From positions 496,001 to 560,000 of the forward strand of contig SNVD02012263.1 in assembly GCA_013180625.2 (NCBI GenBank): a DNA stretch of 64,000 nt. The letters are read 5' to 3'. This DNA is from Boswellia sacra (lineage: Eukaryota > Streptophyta > Magnoliopsida > Sapindales > Burseraceae). Within the stretch, counting starts at the first letter, position 1. Each line of letters begins with the position of its first letter. Below, in pieces: positions 1 through 12,847 of this stretch. A program made the translations under genes and the position numbers. The notes under the pieces are model-generated. The model ran no database searches. It had not been told where the DNA came from and saw only the letters and a list, made by a program, of their open reading frames with translations.

Positions 1-420
1 CCTCAATTAAAACGCTTTTCATGTTGCGTGCTGGTTTTCCTTAACCTGTTCTGTTCAAAACAGTCGACACTTTTTAAGACATTATTTTTCGCTCGGTTTG
101 GTGGGAGGCCTTTAAGCTCTTTCCTATAACGGTGAATGAATCCATCCAATTCTATCTACGAGGGGTAGAAAAATATGATTCTGTCTCGATGAATTTGGAT
201 CGAAGTTATTTGGATTAGTTGGTACATTTAAGAAGAAGATTTTGCCTGCTTGATATGTGGCATGGATGTCGTTTCGATTGTCACAGCCCTTTAATTGTAT
301 TCCTCTATCTGTTCATCGATTCATCTGCCAATGCAGCTTGTATTAAATTTAAAGGGGCTTGGCTGAGTTGCTATTATCCAGGCATGTCAATAAATTTTTG
401 TATTATTCACGATACTTGAT
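1..420 (+). other. possible 3' UTR or downstream flank of a gene outside the window
   Basis: This stretch is less AT-rich than what follows and has no convincing open reading frame. A CAATAAAT-like polyadenylation signal near position 388 is followed by T-rich sequence. It could be the 3' untranslated end of a plus-strand gene that starts before the window. This is inference from composition only. Confidence 0.25.
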
Positions 421-3400
421 TTACTCCTTTTTCTGCCCTACGTTTCATTGAAAATGTTATCAAAGTAATGCTGCACATATCAAGTGATTATCTTATCTTT
501 TGTGGTAACATAACATTTGTCATAACAATTCACCATTTGTGCATCAACATATATAAGAATATTTTTAAGATAATATTTATATGTGGTACTTAGATTTTAT
601 TTGTTTACATATTCTAAAATATTTTTAAAAAATATATAATTTTTAATACATTTAAATCAATATGAATTATATATCATATTTATAATTAAAATTAATCGTA
701 TGTTCTTTAGTTTGAAATAAACACAATTACAAAAAAAAAAGTAACCTTAATTTCTGTTTATATGGTAATAAGAGATAAATAAGGCGATAATAACAAAATA
801 AATTTCTTATTCAATCAGTCACGGAAAGCAAAGGACCCAGCATATAAATAATAAATTAGAAAGAAGAATTTAATTAAAAATGGGAACACAAACACAAGAT
901 ACCCATTGCGTACCGCTGGAGAGATAAAACTTTTATTTTTAAACAATATATTTTATATATCTTTTTTTAAATTTAAAAGCAATATTATATCAGTAAGATA
1001 TTATTAAAAAATGGTTTCAAATATCGAGAAGGAATTTGGTATACTTACCCGTGAGCATGCACGGCTATGTTTTAGTTGGTAGGCGTCACGCCCCCTGCCC
1101 CTGCTCCAGCTGCTTGCAATTGAATGGCCTCTTCATCTCCACCCTCAACCAATCCAATGCCTAATCTTAAATTTGTTTTTTGTCTTCAGAAATTTGACAA
1201 ACAGGTCTTTTCCTTTCCATGTCTAGTCAATTCCAAGATGTGGGTAATATCAACCATCACATTTATATGAGAATTATTCTCTTTTTTTCTTTTCTTACTA
1301 TTAACCAAACTATACAAATACATTCATATATTAAGATATAGGGCAAAATGTTTCTCAGCATAACTGATATAAATTTATTAATTTTAAAGAGTTAGTTTCA
1401 AAATAAATAAATAAAACACTTTTAAATTGATTGATGTTAACCTCTCAATTTACTTACACAAACTAACGTTAAATCATTACATATCACATCAATTATTTTA
1501 ATTAATTAATTAATATTTTTTATTATTAATATTTATTTATGTAATCATATTATCTTATATTAATTTCTATAAAAATTTATAAAAATAACGTTATCTTTTA
1601 GAGTTTATCTTCATAATAATTAAAGAGGAGAGTTGTTTGAAGAAAATAAAAATGTGGGGCTCAAAAATTTTTTAAAAGTTCAGTGATTAATTAGGCTAAA
1701 CCCATCATCTATTAGGGATACAAGAATCATTGATTATTGCTTATTGTAGGGATTTGGTAATTAGTTTCTTTTGATGATTAATTGGGTTTACCCTTTTTAG
1801 GCATGAGTATTGTTATATAAGCTTGACAAAAACTCTTTCTAAACCCCATTTTAAATCAAATTTATTCAAAAAATTATCTTATAAATACATCTTTATTATT
1901 CCAAAAATACCCCACTATATCTTTCACTTTGATTTAATGTTAGACTGTCTTTGGACTTCAAAGTTTGTTGAAGGTCTGAATTAGTTAAGAATATAGACGA
2001 TGTTCTTAGCATATCAGACTTCTCTTCAAAAACGTTGAATCTAAAAGCAATAAAATTAAAAAAGAAAAAGAAAAAAAATCAAACTGAAGAGCATTTAATC
2101 TATGAACAATAAATTAAAAAAAGGGAAAAATCAAATTGAAAATCCAGTAGCCCGCAGGGAATTAGCTTTGACACTTTGTAGAAGAACATAATTGAAAAAC
2201 ATGCTATGATCCTTGATCCTGAAAATTTGATGGTAAGAGGGCTTTTTTGATAAATGATCATTTTCTTAAAAATTTATATATTATGATTATATCCGACAGT
2301 ATTCAACAGGGACATGATTTTTTTTATAATCCACACTTAAATTTTAGATGTTTTTTATTTTATCATAATTAAAAGACCAAATTTTTTCTTCTAGAGAATA
2401 AATGATTGGGATATTTGAGCAACCATATTCATATTTTGTATGCTTCTACGAGAATAACCATTTTAGTTGGACAAGAAACATTTTTAGGCGTTTTTGGTAA
2501 TTTAAAATTTAAGTTTATTTTGAATTTTAAAAAATAAAAAAGATAGGTTTCAAGGGAGTTTTAGTGAGGTTGCAAGTAACAAAACTTTTCACGCACACCC
2601 GGGGTTGAGCCCTCTTTGGAGTCGTCATGATTTAACCTGCGATGGAAAATGCATTTGCAAATTAAATATTGGACATTTTTCTTCGCGTGTATAAACAACA
2701 CAACTATTCGAGCCATCGAATCAACACATGCGCGTTGGACTGCGTTATTTGCATTAAAAAAATATATTTTTTCACACATGTCTTTTTAAATACACCTAAT
2801 ATTAAAATAATTTAATAATTTAATTTCTGTTCGATTGATTTTTAATTATAATAATTTATATAATTATGCAAATAAAGTATATCAAAATTAATTTAACCAA
2901 AAATCTAATAAAAATAATTTTTTTTTAAGTTCATCAGATATATTTCTTATAAAAAAGGTTTCTATATAAATAATTCAATTCTCCCATAAGTTTATGGATT
3001 TTTTCCGATACTATTTTTAATTAAAATTAAAATTATTAAATTTAAAAATTAATCTTAATTTATCAAACTGATATTATTATGATTGATTTTGACATTATAA
3101 AAATGAGATGACAAATTGGAAGAAATACAAAACTTATAAAAATTTATTTTTAATTATATATATTCAGAAGGAGAAGGACGAGTGTGAAAATAAATTTTGT
3201 GAGTGCAAATAATCTCATCTACACAAATTTCATGTTCCAGCAATTTCTTCGCCAAAGAAATATGGGCTTCAAAATATTTCTTTGAAATAAATACCAATAA
3301 ATTAATTATGATATAAAGTTAGTGTGCACTCATGGCTAGTTAAATCACCAACCAATATTTGAGATTATTTAATGGTGGATTGAGTGTACATATTGAGAAT

Positions 3401-4100
3401 GGCATCGAGAAATCTATTAAATACCAAGAAATTGACACTTAATTAAAAAGATTCGTGCAACGAGTCTTATCTTTCAAAATATCAATTATAGTGTTTAAGT
3501 CGCGTGATAATAAAAAGATAACAAACAAATAGAATCCTAAGCAAATGAAAACAAAAACAAAAACAAAATTAGGGTTTTTATATGTGTTATTTAATTAATA
3601 AGATTAGAAATATTATATTAAAAAAAGCTACTATTTACTACTTTTTCATTTCGATGTTAAATGGAAAATCTCTTTTTGTAAAACTAAGTACCCCTTTTTC
3701 GATTTTGAATAATTTTTTGAAGTAAACTTTATTAAATATAGTTGACAAATATCATGAAGAATTAACAAAAAATTTAAAATAGAAAAATATTTAGGGAACT
3801 ATAATCTAACTAACCAGACAATATAATACTTTATTGTCGCAGATATTAGAAGTTTTTATTTAATTTATATTTAACCCAAAAATTCATTAATTTAGACTCT
3901 GTTTTGTTATGAATCTAAATCCTGTTTTCTGTGTCACATATTTTTTAATACAATTTACACTAAATCTCAACTACATATTTTTTTTAGATTCAAAATAATT
4001 CAAAATCAATTATATATTTTTAAATTTAATTATAAATAAAAATACTGGATTTATGAGATATCACACTTTTTTTTTTAATAATAAATTCATTTAGGAGCAG
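421..4100. other. AT-rich intergenic region, no gene seen
   Basis: The sequence is strongly A/T-rich with many homopolymer runs and frequent stops in all frames. I see no coding exon, RNA gene or well-bounded transposon here. Confidence 0.6.
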
Positions 4101-4108
4101 GAGAGTGG

Positions 4109-4341
4109 CACGTGGCGACTTTCTGGATTGCTTTGAAGCGTCAACTTCTTACATTAATTTCGAGATAAACTTCACTGGTCCTCTGGAAATGTAGCATAAA
4201 AAATAGCAGCTAACAGATAGGAGATACTATAAATTATTTTACAATAATAATAAATTAGTGGCACGTGCTGAGCATCATACAACTACCAGTCCGAGGCTTG
4301 GAATTTCAGTTTGGAGGTTGTAGAAGACGCGTTCCCACGTG
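4109..4341. promoter_or_regulatory. cluster of three G-box (CACGTG) motifs
   Basis: Perfect CACGTG palindromes lie at 4109-4114, 4262-4267 and 4336-4341, within 233 bp of otherwise AT-rich DNA. G-boxes are bound by plant bZIP and bHLH factors, including ABA- and light-related ones. The cluster is about 4.4 kb upstream of the WRKY start codon, so its target gene is unclear. It could be a distal enhancer or the promoter of an unrecognised transcript. The motifs are seen directly and their function is inferred. Confidence 0.4.
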
Positions 4342-4349
4342 TCCACATC

Positions 4350-7300
4350 CACCCCAACTAACTTTCTAAACTTCAACTAATACTCAAACCTTGTTTTTTA
4401 ACCAATAAAAAAAAAACACTTTCCCTTAGGTCATCCCGTCATCATCTTTGTGAATTCCAAACAAGCCCTTATTTTTCAAGCAAGATTAAACAAAGTCTTT
4501 GTAAAATTATGTGGCAACTTGAATTGAGGTAACTTTTTATGTGTCAAAAGTTCATTTATGGGGCGGCTCTGCGTTGTCAATTATTGGGATATCAAGTACC
4601 AATGTTGGGCTTGTTATTGGTGTAGATATAGGCAGAAGTCATGAGCACTTTCAACTGGGGTTTTCCTCTTTGAAATTTGGTTGATTACTGGCAATTCACT
4701 TTCTATTTCCTGTCTAGACTGACCGACCTTTTTTCTAATGTTTGATGCTACATTGAAAATATGCTTTTGTTCAACTTATTCTTTGAAATACATATTAAGA
4801 TGTGCTTGCGAAAGTACTTATTTGTAAGAATTTTTTAAACGTAAAAAATACTTAGATTTCTTTCTGAATATTTATATTTATTTCATTGGAATATCTCTTT
4901 CAAGTAGTGTTCAAGTACAAATATTATTATAAAAAAAATATTAATGGGGATTCAAAATCTTAAATTATGTTAAATTAGATTAGGTTAATACTGAATTGGG
5001 ATCCAACAAAAGATTCTATGACATTGAAATGATGAGACAACCTTGGATGATTATGAATTATAAAAAATTTCTCAGTTTTTTTTACCTAATAATTTACATG
5101 GGTTTGGTATCATATACCTCTCAATGCTGAAAAAATTTTCACATATCAATCATCTCTCATTGGCTTCTCTTGCGAAACTTTTGCAATCTAAGAAGGCAAA
5201 ATCAACTACAACTTTCTAGGTTACATGCATCTAAGACTTTGACAAAAGAAAACGTCATTACTTCAATTAAAAGGTGCCTTTGAAATCTTTCTCAATATCG
5301 CCATTGCACTCTCAAACATGGGTATTACAACTACCACAACAATACAATATTTATTCCTTTACCAAAATCCTAATTCACATGAAATTACTATTTTACCTTC
5401 TGCTTGTCCTAACTTAAATGTCGTTATACCCATGAGAAAGCAATCTATCATATAATTAAAATTATTATGATATGATATATATATGTTTTATATTAAATCT
5501 TTCATTGATACAAAGAGGTAAATGATAAATCGATATGGGTTGAAATTTTATCATAAAATTCAATATATTTTGTATGATTTAAAAAATAATTTTTTGTCTC
5601 GTTGTATGATTTTAAAATTGTTATTTTTTTGTCTCATTGTTATCTTGGGAATCCTTGTCATGCATAACATTGACTTGATTACATTCAAAGGGAGGGAAAT
5701 CTTAAGTGAGATATGAGGGGAAATGGATAGTATTTTTGAGGGCGAATAAAATAGAAGGATAATCATAATCTAAGTGGGGTATGAGTTTGTAACACGCGCC
5801 AAGGAGATTCGTGGGGCAGGGCATGCAAAGGAATGGGAATACATACAGAGATCGCGTGTCGAGTGTATTGTAAATATGTTAAGCTTGAGCTTCTTTCTTC
5901 TCATATCAGAGAGTCAAACGAGAAACAGAGACAGTTAGTTGGCCGTACCTTGATAGCCTTGCCTTGCCTTGCCTTTCCTGCCCCTCCCGTTTAACTGATG
6001 GCACCCAATCACTTTGTTTGAGACAAACTCTTCTTGCAAAATCCAAAAATATATTTCTAAAATCATTTTTAATTCCAAAAGCCAAAGTTAAATGCAATAA
6101 TAAATAAATAGAAAAATAGTTTTTTATTTGCTTCCGTGAAACCATGATATGCCTTACACTTTCTTATTTGCAGGGTCTTTGAAATCTCTCTCTTCCTTTC
6201 TCTGTTGAAGTTTTACAAAGAGGGTCACTGTTGACAAATCTCAGAAACCGAAAACCAGTGAAAAGTTTGTATTTTTTTTTTTTTTGGCTTATAGTTGAGA
6301 ACAAGACAAGCACATTATAGATACTGAGTAAGTGAACGTAAGTAAACAACCCCGGTTCTCTTTTCTTCAACTGGTTAAGGATTTTTTCTAAACGAGGTCA
6401 AAATTCTTGTATGTGTAATACGTTTTAATACGCAAATAGTAGTATATGTTATACACTTTTTTTTTTTTAATTTTTTTTGGCTGGTTCTATAATGCAGCTT
6501 AGAGTGAATGAATTATAGAAACTAGACAGGAAATGAGACTTTTGTGAGATATTATAGCAGCAAAGCAGCTTCTTAGTTGGTTAGTCATAACCATTCTGGT
6601 TAGTTCTCGCTTCCTCTTCGTTTTGTATTACTTTTTCAAAGCTAAATACTACTCGGATTTGTCTTATCATGTACCCATGCGCTTCAGATACTGCTGTTTC
6701 TAGGGTTTGTATGCTTTTTCTTTTCATTTTTTCTTTTGTTTTCTGAGTATAGCAACTTTCAAATGCTACACTGGTCTCATAATCTGGGTGCTTTTTATTA
6801 TTTTGGAATTTTCTTCTTATAAAATTTATGGATTGCTGAAGATTAGATAACGTGACTGTGTGCATATCACTCTTGGATATGATTTTAGAATATGTTGATT
6901 TTTTCTGTTGCCGTCACAAGTTTATGTTTTTATTGTGCAAAATTGCTGAAATTTTTATTCAACAATTATATTGATTTTTCTAATAAAAAATTTGGTTATT
7001 TAATTTTACAAATCAATAAAGAGAAAGATTATCTAGTTTAGGATGTGGTCTGTTTCAGGATTGACAAGGAACCATATGAAATAGTTTGTTGTAGTTCTTG
7101 TTAGCTGTGAAGCATTGCAAGATGCTGTAAATTGATTTGTGGTCGAAAGGTTTATTGACTGTTGTTGATTCTTTGAGGGAAACGATATGAGGGGCCCTGG
7201 GTTTATTAATCATTTAGTGCCGACCAACCTTTTTGGAACTCTAGCAGGTTTGTGTTTGAGATTATTGCAAAGTGTCTTGGAAGCAAGTAGATTATTTGTT

Positions 7301-8530
7301 ACAACCTTAATTTTCTGAGAGAATATTGAGATTACGATGAACTAGCGGTTCCAATAGGATGTTGACTTATTAAAATAGGAAACATAAACTCATATTATGT
7401 TTGCTGCTGATAAAAGAAGTCGGAAACTGGCCGGCTGATATATATGATAGCAATAACTGGGAGTGCGCAATATATATCCTGGAGTATCTTGTGTTTAAAG
7501 GTCATCTGTGGTTGAGACTGCTGTTGAGATCATGCATAGAGAAGTTTTTGGCAAATATGTTGGCTATTCAATCACCATCGTGCCTCTTCTTGTTTCTCTC
7601 CTGTTGCTCCAGTGCTCTGATGGCTGCTCTGCATATAATCTAGCTGACTATGGAATAGATCCTGACAGTTATTTACTTTTGCTAAGTGATTTTGATATTT
7701 AAAATTGCTCAGTTAGAAGATGGAAAAGTGAGTCTGCAAAATGCAAATGGTGCCAGATTGATGTATGATTTTTGTTAGGCGTGAAAAGCTCAACATTTGG
7801 TTCAGATTCTTACAACGGTCTAAAGTGAAAGAATGACTTCATTGTAGTGGGGAAAATATTTTGGTGATTGACTGTATGCTTGCTTCCCTTCTTCTTTGCA
7901 ATATCAATAAGCACCTGAGAGAAGATGAAAGAGGGAGTAATTGGGGACTATTTTGTGGTTCTATTTCTTTTCTCTACAGTGCCAAATGCAGCCTGAGGGT
8001 TTGTATTAAGAGAAGAATGCTGATGATAGTGGATAGTTGGTTTTGGGAGGGGGCATGTTGTATTTGATCTGCTATTTTTCCTCAAGGCACGCATACAATT
8101 ATTGAAGTGAGGTGTACATGTCAATGATTTATTTTAAATGTGATTGCTGTGCGAGATTGGATCATTTTGTTTTTTAGAATAGGTTGTGAGAAGATATATT
8201 AAAAAGTTATGTTACCAGAAGAGTTATCCCGTTTCTGTCTTATTTGTTTTCTTGTACTTGACCTTTGCCATCACTCATAAACTCAAGACTTCCAAGTTCT
8301 CTATAAATGTTTTCATATAATTCCACGTTCACGGATTTTCTCTCTGTCATTCCAATTGGTTTATATTGAAACTACAGTTCCTTAACTAGGCAAAATGACA
8401 TGTTGCTAGGAAAACTGAATCTTGCAGCATGACAGTTTGTTTATGATAAGATGTCTAGCTGTCGTTCATCTTCTCTGAAATTCATTCTCCTCTTTTATAC
8501 TAGTTTATAATTAACCCAAGTATGTTGCAG
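4350..8530. other. intergenic and probable promoter/leader region of the WRKY gene
   Basis: No coding exon is recognisable. From about 6.2 kb onward the sequence is T-rich and transcribed-looking, with several pyrimidine-tract plus AG acceptor-like sites (for example near 6173 and 8530). That suits a spliced 5' leader. Short open frames here lack ATG starts or any family signature. Confidence 0.4.
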
Positions 8531-8776
8531 GTTCGGGAGTAGTAGATTTTGAACTCCGTACGGCTGTATATCAACAACCAAAGTTGACAACCCAATTAAT
8601 ATTTGATCATCCTTCTCTATTAAGTTCTGCTTGGAACAACTCTGTAATCACCAGTGTTCTCTGGATAACTAAGTATTCTGGAAGCAATATGATTGGGGCT
8701 CCAACTACTCCTTCATTTTGCTCCTGCTTATAATACATCATTGGAGTGTAATTGGTCTTTCATATTTTGAGTGAAA
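8531..8776 (+). other. probable last 5' UTR exon of the WRKY gene, with a uORF
   Basis: A TGTTGCAG acceptor ends at 8530, and the sequence runs without an in-frame conflict to the main ATG at 8777. An upstream ATG at 8689 opens a 14-codon frame closing with TAA at 8731-8733, 43 bases before the main start. The leader exon is inferred from the splice site and not proven. Confidence 0.35.
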
Positions 8777-11162
8777 ATGGAGATTAAAGAAGCAGAAAGA
8801 ATAGTTATAGCTAAACCAGTACCTTCAAGACCTACTTGTTCCACTTTTGGGCCTTTCTCGGAGCTCCTTGCAGGTGCCATTAATGCCTCACCCTCTAATG
8901 TATGCTCTGAAACCTCAGTGGTGGCCATTAAACCAAAGACAGTGAGGTTTAAGCCAGTGGTGAATCGTGTTCCACCAAATCAGGCCGAGTTCTCCAGAAC
9001 AGCAATCTGTAATTCATCTGACACAGCTTCGAAATCAGATTGCAAACCCACTGTGGTTTATAAACCACTGGCAAAGCTTGTATCAAAGGCAACTGTTTCT
9101 CTCTTGGCTAATATGGTGAGTATCTAAATTCTAGTGCTTGTCAATTGGATGGGCATATCTTTTCTTTCTTAATTTCTTTGGCTTGATGGATGGTCCAGTA
9201 AACGCTGGTAAATTTTTGTAGTGGTTCTAACATCTCAGTTCTGCCCCACCACCCTGAATTCCAAGATCCTTTGCAAATAAATGCATTAGTGCCATGAAAC
9301 CTATTTAATAACCGTGGTATGAGTGTATAATCTTGTTCATTTTCTTTTAAACAGGGTAACTTTAATACTAGTCATCAACAGACGCAGCCATCAGTTGATG
9401 CTCGTGTTCAACATCCAAGTCAGGATAGACACAATTTTAGATCCCAAGTTAACTCAAATCTTAACCCGGTTATGCCATTGCGTAATGAAACAGATCAAAC
9501 AATTGAATCTTCAAAGATAGCATCTCAGAACCTGGAGGAGGATCCAAAAACCTTACCAGCCATAGCTGGGGATCGACCTTCATATGATGGATATAACTGG
9601 AGGAAATATGGGCAAAAGCAAGTCAAAGGAAGTGAGTATCCAAGAAGTTATTACAAGTGCACGCACCCCAATTGTCCTGTGAAAAAGAAGGTTGAGAGAT
9701 CATTTGATGGGCAGATTGCAGAAATTGTTTATAAGGGTGAACACAACCATCCAAAGCCTCAGCCTCCCAAGCGGAGCTCATCTGGGGCGCAAGGGCTGGG
9801 ATTAGTTTCTGATGGCACTGGTCAAGATGCTAACAATCCAGTATGGAACAATAATCAAAATGAAAGAAATGAAGGTTCAGAAGGTAGAGTGGAAAATCAG
9901 AATGATGTGGGAATGTTGGTGCAGTCAGCTTATCAAGGCAAAGCTCCTCTACCCTATGATCCTGGTACAGCTGGACCAAATAATGCTGGTGGTGGCACCT
10001 CTGATAATTCTTGTGGCCTTAGTGGGGAATGTGATGAAGGAAAGAAGGGACTTGAGGGAGAGGATGATGAACCCAGAAACAAGAGAAGGTAGGAAACTAG
10101 GTAGAAAGAAGTAGGAGGTTAACGAAAATCTGTGATCTTGCCCATGTTCCTTACATTTGCATAAGAACTAAATATACTCTGGAAAAAAAAATGTTTTAGG
10201 ACATTTTTAAATTTAAAATTTTTTTGCTTATTACAAAAATGAAGTTAGCTTTCTACTCATTTATGTCATTTTCTCCTGTTTTATTCTATCACTGTTAAGT
10301 ATCAGTGAGCTTTGGTATATCCTGATCCTTTTCTTTTCCTGCACAAGTCGAAATTTTATTGTTCACTTAATTAGAAGTGAATCTTATTGACATATGGTGA
10401 ATTATGATATGCTTTTGTAGGAAAAGTGAGAATCAGTCTAATGAAGCTGGCATATCTGAGGAGGGTGTACAAGAACCCCGCATTGTGGTGCAAAGCTCCA
10501 CAGATTCCGAGATTTTGAGTGATGGCTTTCGCTGGAGAAAATATGGGCAGAAGGTTGTGAAGGGAAATCCGTATCCCAGGTTAGACGATATATCTAGTTT
10601 GTGAGTTATATTTTATACTGATATCTTTCCTTGTTATTTATAGTTTGGAGTGGTGATGAAATTATTGAGAATTAGGTTTATCTGATCCATGGATTTCTAA
10701 GAGTTGTGGGAAGATGTGGTCGTCTTTTTGTGTGATGCCAAATTCCATTCACCCTTCTCCTAAACCATAAATTACAGCTGTGAGGTCTACAAATATTACC
10801 ATTGACCTCTCTATAGTTTTCAAAACTTGACCTTCCCTGAGTTTTAAGGACCAAGACATTGTCATCCATGACTATTACAGTCACGGACCCAAGAACTGGT
10901 CTACTATTTTCTCTTTGTGCTAACCTCTTCCTTTCCTAGTTTTCTCACAGCTTTTTATGATCTAACTTCTTGCAGGAGTTACTACAGATGTACAAATCTT
11001 AAGTGCAATGTGCGTAAGCATGTGGAACGAGCATCAGATGATCCAAGAGCTTTTATCACAACATATGAGGGTAAACATAACCATGACATGCCTCTCAAGA
11101 ATACAAATCCAGTGGCCTCAGAACCGGATTCACTGGCTCCTACTGGTAAAGATAAGCCTTGA
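8777..11162 (+). CDS. WRKY44: WRKY44/TTG2-type group I WRKY transcription factor
   Basis: Coding exons are 8777-9115, 9355-10088, 10421-10579 and 10976-11162. They are phase-consistent, use GT-AG introns and give 472 residues. Two WRKY zinc-finger domains are present: WRKYGQK at residues 195-201 with C215, C220, H243 and H245 (C-x4-C-x22-H-x-H), and WRKYGQK at 396-402 with C416, C421, H445 and H447 (C-x4-C-x23-H-x-H). The last intron splits the PR|SYYRC position of the second domain, the usual R-type intron. The N-terminal IVIAKPV and [11 protein letters not shown] blocks and a basic NKRRK patch before the second domain match Arabidopsis TTG2/WRKY44 (about 430 aa). In that species it acts in the nucleus on W-box promoters downstream of the MYB-bHLH-WD40 complex, controlling trichomes, seed-coat tannin and mucilage. 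The first in-frame ATG is 8777. A GTG six bases upstream is not a start. Orthology is inferred from recalled family sequence. Confidence 0.93.
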
Positions 11163-12542
11163 TTGCCACTGTAGAAGACAAACTGTTGTGAAGACCATAT
11201 TTATCTCGAAACCAGTATGCCAAAGAATTCCATGGCATCAAAACCAAACGCCTGAGCAATCCGAAAGTCTGCCATGGCTCATCTGGTGAACTGCCATATA
11301 GTCTTGCTGGGAGTTTCATCTGCTGAGGCTTCTTTATGAAGACAGTTTAATATGAGTAAATCAAGATACTGGGCAGCTAATATTGTTGTCCCTTGACTTT
11401 TTTACCCTATTATTCGCCTGCAGGCTAATGAGTACAGTTTCTATTTGTTTTCCACTACATATAATAAGTTAATTCGTCTTACCTTGTCTAAATATATAGT
11501 TATTTTAGCTCTTCTCTGGAAGTCTAGTAATATTTCTGGGCAGCTTGCTGGGGAAGAATTGATGTTCATCTGGGTGTCATCTTGGAGACTTGGTAGGGGA
11601 CTCAAGACATGAAGCTGAATTATGAAAGTTTCTGTTGCGTCGTTTTTCCCCATTTTCTTTCGCTGGCCTTGTGATTTTGATAATTGTGCTTCATAATAAT
11701 CTGCATGCCTCCTCTGTTCACAACTTCGCGAGTATGATTCTCATGTAAATCATCACCCTGCCGTTAACTGTTCATTCAAACTAGTTGCTATTCATTTATA
11801 GTTAACAGTACTATGCTTCCCGTTTGTAAAGAGATACACTAAAAAGTTATTCAAGTTTGACGCTCCCAATCAATCAGTTCTAATTTTCTGAAGCAGTATT
11901 TTGCATGGTTTGAATGAGTGGAAGTACATCTCACGAAACTTGGCATGAATGGATGGTATCGGACACTAGGCATTGCGGCCAATCAATGCTGTTTTGCCAA
12001 TAGCAATTCATTCACTTACGCTTATTCTCCAGGCTAGTCATATTTCTCACTAAACATAAAAAGAAGGGTGCATGCTAGACAAGGATGCATGTTACAGAAG
12101 GTTTTCAACTTAAACAAAAAACCTTACGTGGCAACCTCCTCAGAGACGCTAGTTAGAACTATGTTAAAGTCTCATAAATTGATATATGCTTTGATGCCCA
12201 TCACCTCAAAAATTCTATGTTTGGATTTGGATCAGGTAATTATCGAAGAGTTGATGAGGGTTGGCCCTAGCCCTCATTTCATGCCTAACACTTGTCTTTT
12301 CGCGAGTCACTTTCCTTTTATTATTCTTATTCCATGTGTTATACATAATATAATTGCAAATGCTCTAATTTCGGAGTGCATTTACGCAGCTGCTGATACT
12401 CCGAGGAAAGGTTTACTCTTTAATATTTCACCTCAAATGAGCCATTCCTTAATCAGCTGCATGCTAAGATATTCTACTTAATATGGCTAATACTATTGTA
12501 TTGGCTTGCTCCCCGACTGCCCCAAATGTTGCTTGCAGAGAA
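11163..12542. other. WRKY 3' UTR and intergenic DNA
   Basis: The first few hundred bases are probably 3' untranslated sequence of the WRKY gene. The rest shows no coding signature. A 137-codon open frame at 12068-12481 has no recognisable domain, and I do not call it a gene. Confidence 0.45.
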
Positions 12543-12550
12543 GTCTGAAG

Positions 12551-12839
12551 TAGGGGTGTTCAAAAATCCCCCACCCGATCCAACCCGATCCGATCGGGTT
12601 GGTCAGGTTTTTTTCGGGTCGGTATTAAATAGTAATCCGAATCGGATTAAAATAATCGGGTTTGAACAGTATCGGGTTGCAAATTGGGTTTGGATATTTG
12701 ATCTAATTAAATTAAATCCGATCGGGTTGATCGAGTTTTTGTCGGGTCGGTATTAAATAGTAACCCAAATCGGGTTAAAATAATCGGTTTGAACAGTATC
12801 GGGTATAGAAAAACCCGACCCGACCCGTGAACACCCCTA
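12551..12839. mobile_element. hAT-type MITE, 289 bp
   Basis: The element starts TAGGGGTGTTCA and ends TGAACACCCCTA, perfect 12-bp terminal inverted repeats of the common plant hAT type. The flanks GTCTGAAG (12543-12550) and GTCAGAAG (12840-12847) form an 8-bp target duplication with one mismatch, as expected for hAT. There is no coding capacity. The interior is rich in CGGGT/ACCCG motifs and contains a diverged direct repeat: the blocks starting GGGTCGGTATTAAATAG near 12616 and 12744 lie 128 bp apart. Confidence 0.85.
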
Positions 12840-12847
12840 GTCAGAAG

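Noticed and set aside
7508..7702. A short frame with a hydrophobic Leu-rich stretch resembling a signal peptide
   Set aside because: It opens at GTG and not at ATG, lies in the probable leader region of WRKY44 and has no family match.
12068..12481. A 137-codon plus-strand open frame after the WRKY gene
   Set aside because: No recognisable domain or splice context, odd residue composition, and it lies in AT-rich intergenic DNA. Chance is the simpler explanation.
12496..12756. An 86-codon frame with repeated Asn/Arg-Ile/Gly words
   Set aside because: It lies within the hAT MITE, and its repetitive look comes from the element's internal duplication.
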